This document shows, piece by piece, positions 45,241 through 56,175 of a DNA stretch of 64,000 nt; position 1 is the stretch's first letter; every line of letters begins with the position of its first letter. A model generated the notes under the pieces. It was not told the DNA's origin. It saw nothing but the letters and a program-made list of their open reading frames with translations, and made no database searches. The position numbers and the translations under genes were made by a program. This DNA is from Zarea fungicola (Eukaryota > Ascomycota > Sordariomycetes > Hypocreales > Cordycipitaceae): positions 57,316-121,315 of the forward strand of contig FWCC01000276.1 in the NCBI GenBank assembly GCA_900169235.1. The letters are read 5' to 3'.

Positions 45241-47182
45241 ATGGATGCCGAATCAGCATTATCCAAGGGGTCCTTGGAGTGAGCACACTTCCCTGCATCT
45301 TCTGACCCGTGCTAACCCGAGCAGCCTCATCTTCAACGATCCAGACCAGGCCGCCAAGCAGTTTCCCGTGCCGATTATGCAATGTCTGCAGGTGAAGCAG
45401 ATGGCGCCGACCGCCCAGGGCGGAGATAGATATCGTCTCGTCATGAGCGATGGCCAACACTATGTTCAGACCATGCTGGCCACGCAAGCCAACCATGTCG
45501 TCCACGACGAGAAGCTGGTGCGTGGCTGCATGGCCCGCGTCAAGCAATATACCCCCAACAACCTCAAGGGCAAAAAGTAAGTTGTCTCCGTTCTCTCGCA
45601 GAGTGCCAGCCTAACCAAATCAGCATTCTCATCATCCTCGATATTGAGGTCATTGAGAGCTACGGCATCCTCGACAAGATTGGCGAGCCCTCGGCCGTCG
45701 AGTCCAAAGCCGTGGAGACTACAATTGCTGGCAACGACTTTTACGGCGTCAAAAAGGAAGAGTCCAAACCGCCCGTTCAGCAACAGACGATGCCCTCGCG
45801 ACCCGCCATGCACGCTGGCAACAACATCTACCCCATCGAGGGCCTCTCGCCCTTTTCTCACAAGTGGACAATCAAGGCCCGCGTCACATCCAAGTCGGAG
45901 ATTAAGACGTGGCACAAGGCGTCTGGTGAGGGCAAGCTCTTCAGCGTCAATCTGATTGATGAGAGCGGCGAGATCAAGGCGACTGGCTTCAACGACCAGT
46001 GCGATGCGTTTTATGAGCTTCTGCAGGAGGGCTCCGTCTACTACATCTCCACGCCGTGCCGCGTCAACCTGGCAAAGAAGCAGTTCTCCAACCTGGCAAA
46101 CGACTACGAGCTGGCGTTTGAGCGTGACACGGTGATTGAAAAGGCCGAGGACCAGACCAACGTCCCCCAGGTGCGCTTCAACTTTTCCACCATCCAGGAG
46201 CTGCAGAGCGTCGAAAAGGACAACACTGTCGACGTCATTGGCGTCCTCAAAGAGGCTGGCGAGATTAGCGAGATTGTATCCAAGAAGACGGGCGCCCCGT
46301 ACCAGAAGCGCGAGCTTACCCTGGTCGACGACACAGGATACTCGGTGCGCGTCACCATCTGGGGCAAGACGGCCAGCTCCTTTGACGCGCAGCCCGAGTC
46401 GGTTGTTGCTTTCAAGGGCACCAAGGTCTCCGACTTTGGCGGCAAGAGTTTGAGCCTGCTCTCCTCCGGCACAGTGTCCATCGACCCCGATATTCCCGAC
46501 GCCCACCGCCTCAAGGGCTGGTACGACTCGGCCGGCCGCAACGACACCTTTGCCACGCATCAAAACCTCGCCAGCGTCGGTGCTGCCGGCGGCCGCAAGG
46601 AAGAGATCAAGACGATTGCGCAGGTCAAGGAGGAGAACCTGGGCGTGGACGACCAGGCCTACTACACAATCAAGGCGACCATTGTCTTTGTCAAGCAGGA
46701 CAACTTTTGCTACCCTGCGTGTCTGTCGCAGGGCTGCAACAAAAAGGTGCAGGACATGGGCGACGGCACGTGGCGGTGCGAGAAATGCAACCTTTCCCAC
46801 GACAAGCCCGAGTACCGTTACGTGATGAGCTTCAACGTGGCCGACCACACGAGCCACCAGTGGCTGAGCTGCTTTGACGACACGGGCCGCGCGATTGTGG
46901 GCATGTCGGCGGACGAGATGATGGATCTCAAGGAGAATGATGAGGCCAAGTTTATGGCTGCCTTTGAGGCCGTCAACTGCAAAAAGCTTCAGTTTAGATG
47001 CCGCGCGAGAATGGACAATTACGGTGAAGTGCAAAGGTGCGTTGAAATGAAACGAAACGATGGGTGCATTAACTAACAGAAACAGAGTACGATACCAGGT
47101 CATGACGGCATCTTTCCTCGACTTCAAGTCGGAGGGTGACAAGCTCGCCGAGCTGATTAAGCAATACGATATGAATAATTGA
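45241..47182 (+). CDS. RFA1: Replication protein A, large (70-kDa) subunit
   Basis: Four exons, 45241-45278, 45325-45576, 45624-47036 and 47086-47182, encode 599 residues, the usual RPA70 length. The N-terminal OB fold has QHYVQTMLATQ, and the DNA-binding folds include HKWTIKARVTSKS, FSVNLIDESGEIKATGFND and a VDVIGVLKEAGE segment. The third DNA-binding fold contains the zinc ribbon CYPACLSQGCNKK, then WRCEKCN. The RPA trimer coats single-stranded DNA in replication, repair and recombination in the nucleus. The first exon of 38 bp ends in a split codon rebuilt to DLIFNDPDQ. It converges on the proline biosynthesis gene with about 250 bp between stops. This is a conserved housekeeping gene. Confidence 0.95.
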
Positions 47183-47428
47183 GGAAATTTAAAAGAAGTT
47201 GAAGTGAATCTGGAGAATCTTTATTTGTCATGGGAAATTGTACTCTTATGGTCTTTATGAATAACCCGTCATGTCAGTTCACGTCGCTAGAAATATAAAA
47301 CACGTCATGTCAATTCACGGCGCTGAAATGTATATAAACTGTTTTTGGTGGTAAATGCTACGCATGGGGTATCCGACAATGGCAACTGGTATGCCTTTTC
47401 CGTCACAACTGTTTTCATTGAATTTTCT

Positions 47429-48826
47429 TTATAGAGCCATCTTTTCATGCTTGAATGGCTTCTGGCCCTCTCCATCACCATACGCAGCGGTAGCCTGGTA
47501 ATCACCGCGGATCTTGTACTTGTAGATTGTCAGGCCCTCCAGACCGACAGGCCCGCGGGCGTGAATCTTGTTGGTGCTGATGCCCACCTCGGTGCCGAAC
47601 CCGTACCGCATGCCGTCCGCGAGACGTGTCGATGCGTTCCAGTACGCGCCCGCCGAGTCGACTTGGTTCATGAAGCGCTCCGCCTCGTCCTTGTCGGCCG
47701 TCATGATGGACTCGGTGTGGCCCGAGCCGTGCGTGTTGATGTGCGCAATGGCCTCGTCGACGGAGCCCACCGTCTTGACGGCCAGCGTCAGCGACAGGTG
47801 CTCCGTGTCAAAGTCTGCCTCTGTCGCGTCGACGACTTTGCTCGCGTCCCCGCCATTTAAGCTCGCCAGCGCTGCGGCCTTGCTTGCGGGATCGCATCGC
47901 AGCTCCACACCCTTGGCGACCAGGGCGGCCGCGACGGCAGGGAATGTCGTTGCAAGGGCCGTGTCCTGGACGAGCAGCGTCTCGGTGCTGTTGCAGGCGG
48001 CCGGGTAGCTCGTCTTGGCGTCGACAATGGCAGTGACGGCCTTGACGCGGTCGGCGGTGGCGGTGAGGTAGATTGTGCAGAGGCCGTCGGCGTGGCCGAG
48101 GACGGGAATCTTGGTGGACTCTTTGATGTAGCGGACGAGCTCGTTGGAGCCGCGCGGGATGACCAGGTCAATGGAACGGTCCTGGGCGAGGAGGCTGGCG
48201 ATGGCGTCGCGGGTGGTGACGAGCTGGATGGCGCCGCTGGGGATCTGCGTGGTGGCGAGGGCGGCGGAGATTGTTTGGGAGATGGCGACAAAGGACTCTG
48301 TGGATTCTTTTCCGCCTGTACATTTGTCAGTATGCAACATGTCTAGAGAGCAGGAAAACGTACCCTTTAGAATGGCCGAGTTGCCAGACTTGATGGCTAA
48401 GCTGGCAATGTTGGCAATGACCTCTGGTCTCGCCTCGAAAATGATGAGCAGCACGCCAATCGGGCACGACACCCGCTCCATGACCAAATCGTCATCGAGC
48501 TTGGTGCGCATGGAAATAGTTCCAATGGGATCCGGCAGGTCTCGTACATCGAGGATTCCCTTGAGCATGTCCTCCCACTTGCCCTTCTTGCCGAGATCGA
48601 GACGGCTGACGAGGGCCGAGCTCAGAGATCCGTCGGCTGCGGCCTTGCGGGCGAGCTCGAGATCGCGCGCATTGGCGGCGAGAATAGCATCTCGGTTTTC
48701 TGTGAGGGCGGCGTGGATGGCATCCAGAGCCTCGTTGCGGGCAGACGTAGGGAGGGCGGCGAGGGTGAAGGAAGCAGCCTTGGCCTCGCGGGCAGCGGCC
48801 TCGGGGGAAGCGTTTGTGAGAGACAT
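47429..48826 (-). CDS. PRO2: Gamma-glutamyl phosphate reductase (glutamate-5-semialdehyde dehydrogenase)
   Basis: Two exons, 48826-48364 and 48315-47429, encode 449 residues. The 48-bp intron (GTACGT...GTACAG) is a multiple of three, so the frame stays open if it is retained. Family motifs include RVSCPIGVLLIIFEARPEV, SGNSAILKGGKES (rebuilt by splicing), LVIPRGSNELVR, GHADGLCTIYL, the catalytic Cys in KTSYPAACNSTETLLV, and EVGISTNKIHARGPVGLEGLT near the end. The enzyme reduces gamma-glutamyl phosphate with NADPH to glutamate-5-semialdehyde, the second step of proline synthesis. The symbol follows the yeast orthologue. It is a core gene and, with RPA1, forms a housekeeping island. Confidence 0.96.
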   Translation of the reverse strand: MSLTNASPEAAAREAKAASFTLAALPTSARNEALDAIHAALTENRDAILAANARDLELARKAAADGSLSSALVSRLDLGKKGKWEDMLKGILDVRDLPDPIGTISMRTKLDDDLVMERVSCPIGVLLIIFEARPEVIANIASLAIKSGNSAILKGTFSCSLDMLHTDKCTGGKESTESFVAISQTISAALATTQIPSGAIQLVTTRDAIASLLAQDRSIDLVIPRGSNELVRYIKESTKIPVLGHADGLCTIYLTATADRVKAVTAIVDAKTSYPAACNSTETLLVQDTALATTFPAVAAALVAKGVELRCDPASKAAALASLNGGDASKVVDATEADFDTEHLSLTLAVKTVGSVDEAIAHINTHGSGHTESIMTADKDEAERFMNQVDSAGAYWNASTRLADGMRYGFGTEVGISTNKIHARGPVGLEGLTIYKYKIRGDYQATAAYGDGEGQKPFKHEKMAL

Positions 48827-49402
48827 GGCAGAATGGCGGTGATGGATTGAATTGAGGATTAGAAATCAGGTTAGCCCTGGGTATCTTGTTTAAATACAAA
48901 CTTGTTTGAAGGCGTGAGTGAAAAAGAGCATCGTCCATTGCCGTCACCCAAAACCTCTGCCCCACCGCGGGGTTTAGCCTCCGCTGACCGGTGCGGCGCG
49001 ATGACATCAATCGGACTGCAATTCCTCCCGCTGATAGGCTCAGAGCTGACCTGTTTGAGGAGGCTTGCAGATTTTTCATCTTGGTCATAATTCGGCGCAT
49101 TTTTATCATCTCAAGCACGGAAGGCTTAGGTCTTGATTGGTGACTGCTGTTGGATGCAGATTTCGTTGATGCTACGTAGCCTCTCACTTCAAGTCCGATG
49201 CATATTGGTGGGCCAGTTGTAAGAAGCGGCATCGATATTTCCAACAATTGACAAGGACCGAGGTAGAATTATGAGGTGAATTCTACGACTGGGAGTTGAA
49301 CAGTCACGACATGCACGCATTCTAAAGTGCAAGCCTGAAAGTGGTATATAAATCAGAAACTAGCATTCTTCGGATAGAATGTACCATCTCATGGCTCTCC
49401 AG
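48827..49402. other. Intergenic region upstream of the proline gene
   Basis: This 576-bp gap holds the promoter of the proline gene and the 3' side of the NmrA-like gene. No further gene was recognised. Confidence 0.5.
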
Positions 49403-50462
49403 TTAGCTGGCCATACGTGCAACGCGCAGCTTCAGTACCTTGGCCAGCTCCATGGCATCCTTGGTCGCCTCATCCAGGCTCTCCTCTGGCAAGCCCAGAA
49501 GTTCATTCTGCGCCTTGTGGGCATGGTTGGCTGGATCCTCTGGCAGAAATGCCCTTCCGTACAGCATTTTGGCGAAGCCGGCCATGTTGCCCTGCTGAAC
49601 CTGTGCCCGCCCCTGTTCGAACCGCGTCTTGGCCGATTCGCGCGACACGGTCCAGTCGGCGTCCGTGGTGCCCGTCACCCGCTTGACGCTCGCAAACATG
49701 TCATTCTGGCTCACTACGAAGCTGCTTAGATAGATGGGCTTGTTGAGAAAAGAAGACACCGTCAGACTCGAGTCGGCCTCATCCGCGGGGAACATGTTGA
49801 GGCCGAGTACCGCGGCAACGGCCCGGCCGACCTGCGCCAGCGTCGACGTCGAGTTTTTCGTGTTGCCGTCGTCCAAGAGCGTAAGAGTGCGCTCATCAAA
49901 GTCGAAGCCGAAACGCGCTTCTCCGCCTCCCAAGCTGTAATCGTACCAGAACCCGCAGCAGACAATGATCCACTGCATGCCGAGGCGCTCAATCTCTTCG
50001 CGCTGCGCTCTGGCCACCGGGCCGAGACCCGTGTCCTCGCCAATCTTGCTGACGCTCGCATCGCCGGCGTAGCTATTGGGCATGATGTACCGGATGCCAG
50101 CTTTCGCCGCGGCCTGCACGATCTTGCCGTGGAGATTGCGAGGCGCTGTGGGCGAGAGGGTAATGATGAGAAACTGCTGGCCCTTGAGCGCCCCAACAAG
50201 GGAGGCCTCGTCATCGTAGTCTACGGGGGCGATGTAAATGCCTTCGACGAATTTGCTGTCACTGTCCTTGCGTGAAATGGCCGTGATGGTCATTTTTCCG
50301 GTTTTGAGGAGTGCAGCAGCAATGGCTGATCCAACAGTACCCGCAGCCTGGCAATGTTAGCGGTTGAAGGGTGTGTCTGGCGTGTCTACTTGCCCCGACA
50401 ATGGCGACTTTTGAGATGGAGTTGGTGAAGCCAAAAGGCTGGTTACCGGCGTATTGTGACAT
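49403..50462 (-). CDS. NmrA-like / isoflavone-reductase-type NAD(P)-binding protein
   Basis: Two exons, 50462-50394 and 50347-49403, encode 337 residues. The intron 50393-50348 begins GCAAGT and ends CCAG, a GC-AG intron; joining yields VAIVGAAGTVGSAIAAALL with the GxxGxxG nucleotide-binding motif of atypical short-chain reductases. Further family features are GQQFLIITLSP, AAAKAGIRYIMPNSYAGD and IVCCGFWYDYSLGG. Members are NmrA-like regulators or NAD(P)H-dependent reductases of small aromatic substrates. No classical YxxxK catalytic pair is evident, as is common in the group. It is divergent from the MFS exporter with 731 bp between starts. Function is not assignable beyond the family. Confidence 0.83.
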
Positions 50463-51193
50463 TTTGATGAGTACTGAGGATGTATGGTTGAAAGCGAGGT
50501 ATTGAGCATGCATACTCTGCAGCCACTGGACGGCAACTCTCATTTATACATTTCGATCCTCACAGGTCTCCGTTCATTCGAAATACCGGCCGTACTTTAG
50601 ACTCTTTCAGTACGGACATTTCCCTCGCACATGCTGCATCATGACGGGCATAGCGGTGTTACGTGTTGGAGCGGATTCCGTCCCCGAGCCTCGTCCGCAA
50701 TCGACCGCACCAGCCGCAACAAGGCTACATGGCACGGCTCCAAGTTTGGCGTTAAAACTGGATTCATTTGTAAGGCAGAATTCTGCTCTTGAGTTGATTC
50801 ATTTTTTTAGTTTTCCCGCCCAGTTTTACTACATGTCCCCAAAGTAGTACAGCTCACAACCTGCCTCGTATAAGTTTGCTGATCAGGTGGCGACAACAAT
50901 GGTAATGTCTAGGACAAAAATGAATAGAACGAGTTCATAGAATAATTAATAAATGGTTTGGTAATGTGAATACGCCTGCAGCAAGATTATGTGCTGGTGC
51001 TGGCAATCTCCGCTGTAGCCGCAAAGGCCGCCGCAGCAGCCGCAGTATGCACATTCCGGGAGTTCGCGACCATGGTTTATAATAGAAGAATCAAGACAAT
51101 AAAACTAAACGGGGACCTAAGAATGTGAATTTAGTCTTTTACCTACATGGGTGATATTCCTCTACTCCCTGCAGCCCCATCACTTACCCTTCA
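50463..51193. other. Divergent intergenic region between NmrA-like and MFS genes
   Basis: A 731-bp gap that should contain both promoters. A ccgcagcagccgcag stretch near 51030 is a short GC-rich repeat. No gene was recognised. Confidence 0.45.
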
Positions 51194-52828
51194 ATGTCTT
51201 TGCTGGAACACCAAACCGTGCTAGAGGCAGAGATACACTCTCAAGACGCCGCTTCAAGTCACAACTCGACGTCTTCTTATACAATTTCCAACAGCCCATC
51301 TGCGACCAAAATGCACAATGACAGGCTCCCTACTACCGAGCCCAAACAGACACAGCACCTGTACCGTGAAGCGTTTTTTGTCACCGTGGTCTGCTGCGCG
51401 CAGCTCTTCACCCAGGCTGGCCTCGCCCTGAGCATCGCGCCCCAAAAGATCATTGCCACCTCGTTCCACATTGCCGACCAGCCCGGCACCATCTCCTGGT
51501 TCTCCGCCGGCTATTCCCTTACCGTAGGCACATTCATCCTCATCGCCGGCCGCCTGGGTGACGTCTTTGGCCATAAGCGCTTCTTTGTCGGGGGCTTTGC
51601 ATGGTTCGGTCTGTGGTCTGCGATTGCGGGCTCCGCCGTCTACAGCGGGCCAATCCTGTTTGCGTTTTGCCGTGCCATGCAGGGTATCGGTCCGGCGTTC
51701 TTGCTGCCAAACGCAGTGGCGATTCTGGGGCGTGCGTATGAGCCGGGGAGTGGACGCCAAAACATGGTCTTTAGCTTGTTTGGCGCGACGGCCCCGGCGG
51801 GCTTCTTGGTCGGGGCCGTGTTTTCGAGCCTGCTGTCGCTGAGGGTGTGGTGGCCGTGGGCGTTTTGGATCATGGGCCTTGCGTGCTTGTTGCTGGCATG
51901 TCTGGGCATTTTTGCTATTCCAACGGAAAGCGGCGAGAGCCATGAGGAGCATGAAGAGCGAGAGAAGCATGGCAGCATCTGGCAGCGCATCGACGTCTAC
52001 GGCTCCGTTGCTGGCGTAGTGGCGCTGATTCTCTTCAACTTTGCCTGGAATCAGGGCCCAGTCGTGGGCTGGACAGCACCATACACGTATGTCATCATGA
52101 TTCTCGGTATCCTCGTGTTTGCAGCCTTTATTTTCATCGAGCAGAAGGTGCGCTACCCTCTCATCCCCTTTGGCGTGCTCAAGATCGATTCCCTCTTCAC
52201 CCTCGCCTGCATTGCCGCTGGCTGGTCCAGCTTTGGCATCTTCCTCCTTTACGTCTGGAACATTGTTGAAGATTTACGCAATCAGAGCCCCATTTTGGCT
52301 TCGGCGGAATTCATCCCCGTCGCTATCAGCGGACTGTGCGCGGCAGTCGGCACCGGCCTTGCACTGAGCCGCCTTCGCGCTTCAACTGTCATTCTCATTT
52401 CCATGTTGGCCTTTGTCACAGGCGGCATCATCTTCGCCACCATGCCAGTCAGCCAGACATATTGGGCGCAGCAGTTTGTGGGCTTCATTGTCCTGCCCTG
52501 GGGCATGGACATGTCATTCCCTGCGGCCACTATTGTTCTGAGCCGCGCCATGCCGCGAAGGCACCAGGGTCTCGCCGCGTCGCTGGTCAACACGTTTGTA
52601 AATTACTCCATCTCCATCGGCCTTGGTTTTGCCGGTACAGTTGAGTCCAACGTTAACAAGGGAGGCAAAGACATTATGCGTGGGTATCGGGGCGCACTGT
52701 ACATGGGCGTTGGCCTCGCCGGGTTGGGTGTGGCTGTGGCACTGATTTTCTGCTTTGTAGAACATTATCGGGCCAGGGCACCGGAAAAGGCTGCAGCTAT
52801 GAGCCAGAATAATGGCGTACATGCGTAG
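51194..52828 (+). CDS. MFS transporter, 14-TM DHA2-like (multidrug/aminotriazole type)
   Basis: A single-exon gene of 544 residues. After a hydrophilic N-terminus of about 55 residues, TM1 holds CCAQLFTQAGLALSI, and the antiporter motifs include WFSAGYSLTVGTFILIAGRLGDVFGH (cytoplasmic loop 2-3) and RAMQGIGPAFLLPNAVAIL (TM4). The spacing and the later FVGFIVLPWGMDMSFPAATIV segment fit the 14-TM drug:H+ antiporter (DHA2) group, close to yeast Atr1/YMR279C types. It probably exports a toxic or boron-like compound at the plasma membrane. It converges on a Zn2Cys6 regulator, with a minisatellite in the 169-bp gap. An alternative start is the Met at about residue 40. Confidence 0.85.
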   Translation: MSLLEHQTVLEAEIHSQDAASSHNSTSSYTISNSPSATKMHNDRLPTTEPKQTQHLYREAFFVTVVCCAQLFTQAGLALSIAPQKIIATSFHIADQPGTISWFSAGYSLTVGTFILIAGRLGDVFGHKRFFVGGFAWFGLWSAIAGSAVYSGPILFAFCRAMQGIGPAFLLPNAVAILGRAYEPGSGRQNMVFSLFGATAPAGFLVGAVFSSLLSLRVWWPWAFWIMGLACLLLACLGIFAIPTESGESHEEHEEREKHGSIWQRIDVYGSVAGVVALILFNFAWNQGPVVGWTAPYTYVIMILGILVFAAFIFIEQKVRYPLIPFGVLKIDSLFTLACIAAGWSSFGIFLLYVWNIVEDLRNQSPILASAEFIPVAISGLCAAVGTGLALSRLRASTVILISMLAFVTGGIIFATMPVSQTYWAQQFVGFIVLPWGMDMSFPAATIVLSRAMPRRHQGLAASLVNTFVNYSISIGLGFAGTVESNVNKGGKDIMRGYRGALYMGVGLAGLGVAVALIFCFVEHYRARAPEKAAAMSQNNGVHA

Positions 52829-52896
52829 GAATAAACCACTGCTTTCATATTGTTCGGCTCATTCAATCTTGAATTCATCGTCGGTGTTGTTGCTTG

Positions 52897-52968
52897 CGTT
52901 GGTTACTTCGTTGGTTACTTCGTTGGTTACTTCGTTGGTTACTTCGTTAGTTACGTCGTTGATTACTT
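52897..52968. repeat. Six-copy 12-bp minisatellite between convergent genes
   Basis: Six tandem units of cgttggttactt or close variants (first four identical, last two diverged) fill 52897-52968. The array lies in the shared 3' region of the MFS exporter and the Zn2Cys6 gene and does not enter either coding sequence. Confidence 0.92.
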
Positions 52969-52997
52969 GTGTATACAAAGACGCAGCGCAGTTGAAA

Positions 52998-54824
52998 TTA
53001 CATCGGGGCATCCAGCCCAAGCATCGTTAGATATGGCTCGACGAGAAACTGATCCCAGTCCATCTGCAACGCCACATCCGGTAGAACCGCGCTCAGGCCG
53101 ACTTGGGGCTGCGGTGGCAGGTCATATGCCATCTCCACGGCTTCCAGTAGCGCCAATTCCCTCCGCTTCCTCTCCGTACCGAGCCTGAGCAAATGCCGTG
53201 CCATTGAAAGTGCTTCACGTGTAGGTTGTGTGTCCGCCGCCTTGACCAGCCCCTCCAGACTTGCAAATGCGGCTGCTACATGCACGGAGGATGCGGGCGT
53301 GTCAATGGCCAACAGGACACATGTGTACTGGAAGACGCTACCAATAACATTCCAGAACATGCGTCCCTGGCTGGCGAGCTGCTCGGCAGCTTTTACCGCT
53401 GCGTTGCCGCTGTCAATGACGAGCTGGATAATGTCGTTGGGCATTCCCATCTTGAGTTGGTATATGCGCCGGTAAAAGCAAAACGCCAGGTCTGCCTTTG
53501 TGACCACTAGGAATGGGTGCAGAGCCGCAAGTCCATCAAGCTTTGTAATGCACTCACAGAGTTCTTCGGTTGACGAGTTCGGTGCGGGAATGATCTGCAC
53601 AATCTGGACGAACTGGTCTGCAAATGAACCTGGCTTGGGATTGATGGCCCGACACGTCACATCGCGAAACGAAACTGATGTGCGATCATACTCGTATGAT
53701 ATCATCGCATGTCCAGCCCATCCGATCCAGAAAATACGCCGCATCCGGTCGGCGTCGTAGCCCAGGGCATTGGACATGGGGAGAGACGCCATCTTGGCGA
53801 TATTTTCCTCTTTGTGCAGGCCAATTGCCTCAACTAAATGCATGAGAGTGCACGAGGCAATCCAAGCATTGTTGGGACGAGACGTGGCCCGCAAGTAGAG
53901 TACGCGCATGCCCCACGCCACGACATGATCAATGCAGAGCATACGCATCGACATGGGATCATCAAGGATGGTTTTGGTGTACCGCACCAGATCCGCCTCG
54001 CGCGGGTGTCTGTTTCTCGACAAAAAAGAGCCCAGGGCAGCGACGCCAGCGGCAATCGCACCAAACGTGAGCCTATTGACGCCGCCACCCACATCGTGGT
54101 AATAGTCATGGCATCGCTTGGCGTACGTTTTGGAATCCAGTAAATCGCCAATGGGAGCAAGGGAGTGGAAATAAATGGCAGAATAGACTGCAAGGTCATC
54201 CTCGCCAATGAGTTGTGCCAGGGAACCGCCGTGCGGGAGGTGCGAAGCCTCCTCAGGGCGGAGGCCAAAGTTGTAGGCAAAGGGCGACATCTTGGGCGCG
54301 GTCGACGAGCCAAGGGCAGCACCGAGGACATGTGGAAAGGCCATGGCCGCTGAGGCACCTGCATATCGAGATTTGTACTCGTCAAAGATGCCAGGGGGAC
54401 TCTTGGCGCGCGGATATCTCTCGCCCGTCTCAACAGGTGACTCCTGCGGGGCAGCGGCTGGCCCACGAAAGTCAGTGCCAGCAGCGGATGACGCACGACT
54501 TTCCCTGATATTTGTGCCTTCATAACTGGCACGCTTGGGCGGCCGAGAGTCATTGTCGTCACCGACGTTTTCCGTCGTGGCCTTGTCAGCATCCTCGGCG
54601 ACATACCGGCAGTCGTACTCGTAGGTGATGCACATGCCGCATGGGTACTCGCTGTCACATTTCCGCTTGCGTTGGTGGCAAGGGATGCATGCTTTTCTCA
54701 CGCGTTTCCGTTTGGATTTTTGCATGACTGTGTATGAATCGGTCAGGTTTGAAATCATGACAGTTGTCTTTAGCCTTTTCATGTCGGCCCCACTGGCTGT
54801 CTGTGGCCAAGGTAAGCATTGCAT
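52998..54824 (-). CDS. Zn2Cys6 transcription factor, single exon
   Basis: The protein has 608 residues from the ATG at 54824; a second in-frame ATG about 33 codons later, just before KSKRKRVRK, is an equally good start. The zinc cluster is ACIPCHQRKRKCD, then PCGMCITYEYDC, six cysteines in the normal spacing. A disordered linker of about 130 residues follows, then a fungal-specific domain with MRMLCIDHVVAWGMRVLYL, EAIGLHKEE and MRRIFWIGWAGHAMISYEYDR. It acts in the nucleus. Its stop lies 169 bp from the stop of the MFS exporter, and its start lies about 130 bp past the end of the PLP-enzyme gene, so it could control either neighbour; this is inference. Confidence 0.85.
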   Translation of the reverse strand: MQCLPWPQTASGADMKRLKTTVMISNLTDSYTVMQKSKRKRVRKACIPCHQRKRKCDSEYPCGMCITYEYDCRYVAEDADKATTENVGDDNDSRPPKRASYEGTNIRESRASSAAGTDFRGPAAAPQESPVETGERYPRAKSPPGIFDEYKSRYAGASAAMAFPHVLGAALGSSTAPKMSPFAYNFGLRPEEASHLPHGGSLAQLIGEDDLAVYSAIYFHSLAPIGDLLDSKTYAKRCHDYYHDVGGGVNRLTFGAIAAGVAALGSFLSRNRHPREADLVRYTKTILDDPMSMRMLCIDHVVAWGMRVLYLRATSRPNNAWIASCTLMHLVEAIGLHKEENIAKMASLPMSNALGYDADRMRRIFWIGWAGHAMISYEYDRTSVSFRDVTCRAINPKPGSFADQFVQIVQIIPAPNSSTEELCECITKLDGLAALHPFLVVTKADLAFCFYRRIYQLKMGMPNDIIQLVIDSGNAAVKAAEQLASQGRMFWNVIGSVFQYTCVLLAIDTPASSVHVAAAFASLEGLVKAADTQPTREALSMARHLLRLGTERKRRELALLEAVEMAYDLPPQPQVGLSAVLPDVALQMDWDQFLVEPYLTMLGLDAPM

Positions 54825-54951
54825 GTAGTCATGCGTGTAAGTCGGAGTGCCTAGACAAAAAAAAATACTATTGTGAATGAGCTCATCGCCACAAAATTTC
54901 CAACGATTCCAATAATTCTATTCTATTCAATCACCTTGCAAACCCTCCATC

Positions 54952-56175
54952 TCATGCGTCCCTCACACCAAAAATGTTGCCGAGGGCATCAGCCCCGACA
55001 TTGCCACCACTAAAAACAATACCCAAATCCCATCCGTCCTCGCCGGCCTCCTTTTCCACCATGGCCCTAAAATCTTCATCAAAGAGCGCGACAGCCAGCG
55101 GTACACACGCGCTCGGCTCCACGACCATCTTCATACGCTCAAACACAAGTCGCATGGCGGCCACGATCTCGTCCTCGGTGACGCTGTACATGGCCGTGAC
55201 GAGCCTGCGCTTGTAAATCACCTCCCAGGGGAAAGCACCGAGCGGTGTCCGCAGGCCATCTGCCACAGTCAAGCTGGACACGGAGGCCACGCGCTCGCCG
55301 CTCTCGAAGCCGCGCTTTGCATCATCAGCACCTTGGAAAGACGGCTCCGAACCAAAGACTCGGATTCCCGTACCCTCGCATGAGAGCGCAACGCCGGAGA
55401 GCATGCCGCCGCCGCCACAGGGTGTTATGATGGCATCAAGTGAGGGCTTTTTGCCTGCGGGCGTGCTGGATTTGTACGGCGACGCGGCAGAGGCCATCAT
55501 CTCGGCAGCTTGGTCCTGCAGCTCCAGGCCCATCGTGCCCTGGCCGAGCATGATGTCTGGGTGGTCGTACGGCGGCACGAGGCGAGCGCCCGTGTCAGCA
55601 ATGACCTGGTCGGCGACGGCCTCACGCTCGGTGCTGGTGCTGCCGCTGAATACGACGTTGGCGCCGTACCCCTTGGTTGCGGCAATCTTTTGCGGCACAG
55701 ATATTCTGGGCATGATGATGTGTGCCACGATTCCATTCTCCTTTGCCGCCAGGGCCAATGCCTGGGCATGATTTCCTACACGCTCATTCAATCAGTAACT
55801 AGCACTTTGCTTGTGGTGCGTCGACTAAAGGTCGTAAATACCAGAAGAGTGCGTCACTACACCACGCTCTTTTCCGCCTCCTTCCACCCATCCAGGCTCC
55901 TGCATTAACTTGGCGACGGCATGGAACGCGCCTCGGGCCTTGAAAGCGCCAATGCGCTGTTGATTTTCACACTTGAACCATAGCCTCAGCTTTGGATTCG
56001 CTGGCGTCCTGCTCTCGAAGCGTGTGCCCTCGAGCGAAGCCTGCGGGGTGGAAGCGATCTGCGACAAGGTTTGGCTAGCGACGACCGGGGTGCGATGGAT
56101 GTGCTGTGCAACAATCGTATGCGCGGCCTGTACAGAGGCGCGAGTGAGCGGTGCTGTCGATGAGATGTCTGCCAT
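54952..56175 (-). CDS. Serine racemase / threonine dehydratase-like PLP enzyme (fold type II)
   Basis: Two exons, 56175-55842 and 55775-54952, encode 385 residues. Splicing of the 66-bp intron (GTATTT...GTGTAG) rebuilds the substrate loop HSSGNHAQALALAA. The PLP lysine is in RIGAFKARGAFHA, and the cofactor-phosphate glycine loop is TPCGGGGMLSG. SGGNVGADAL near the end corresponds to the Ser/Cys-containing SGGN motif that contacts the pyridine ring. This is the layout of serine racemase, threo-hydroxyaspartate dehydratase and catabolic threonine dehydratase; there is no C-terminal ACT regulatory domain, so the biosynthetic enzyme is excluded. It could make D-serine or deaminate serine/threonine. 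Insertions rich in Ala/Ser before the glycine loop are slightly unusual. Confidence 0.87.

Noticed and set aside
45466..47142. Long minus-strand open frame of about 558 codons
   Set aside because: It is antisense to the RPA large subunit, whose exons and zinc ribbon are unmistakable. The antisense product is Val/Leu/Asp-rich shadow sequence with no motif.
49403..56175. Classical secondary-metabolite cluster
   Set aside because: No PKS, NRPS, terpene synthase or DMATS backbone gene occurs anywhere in the window.
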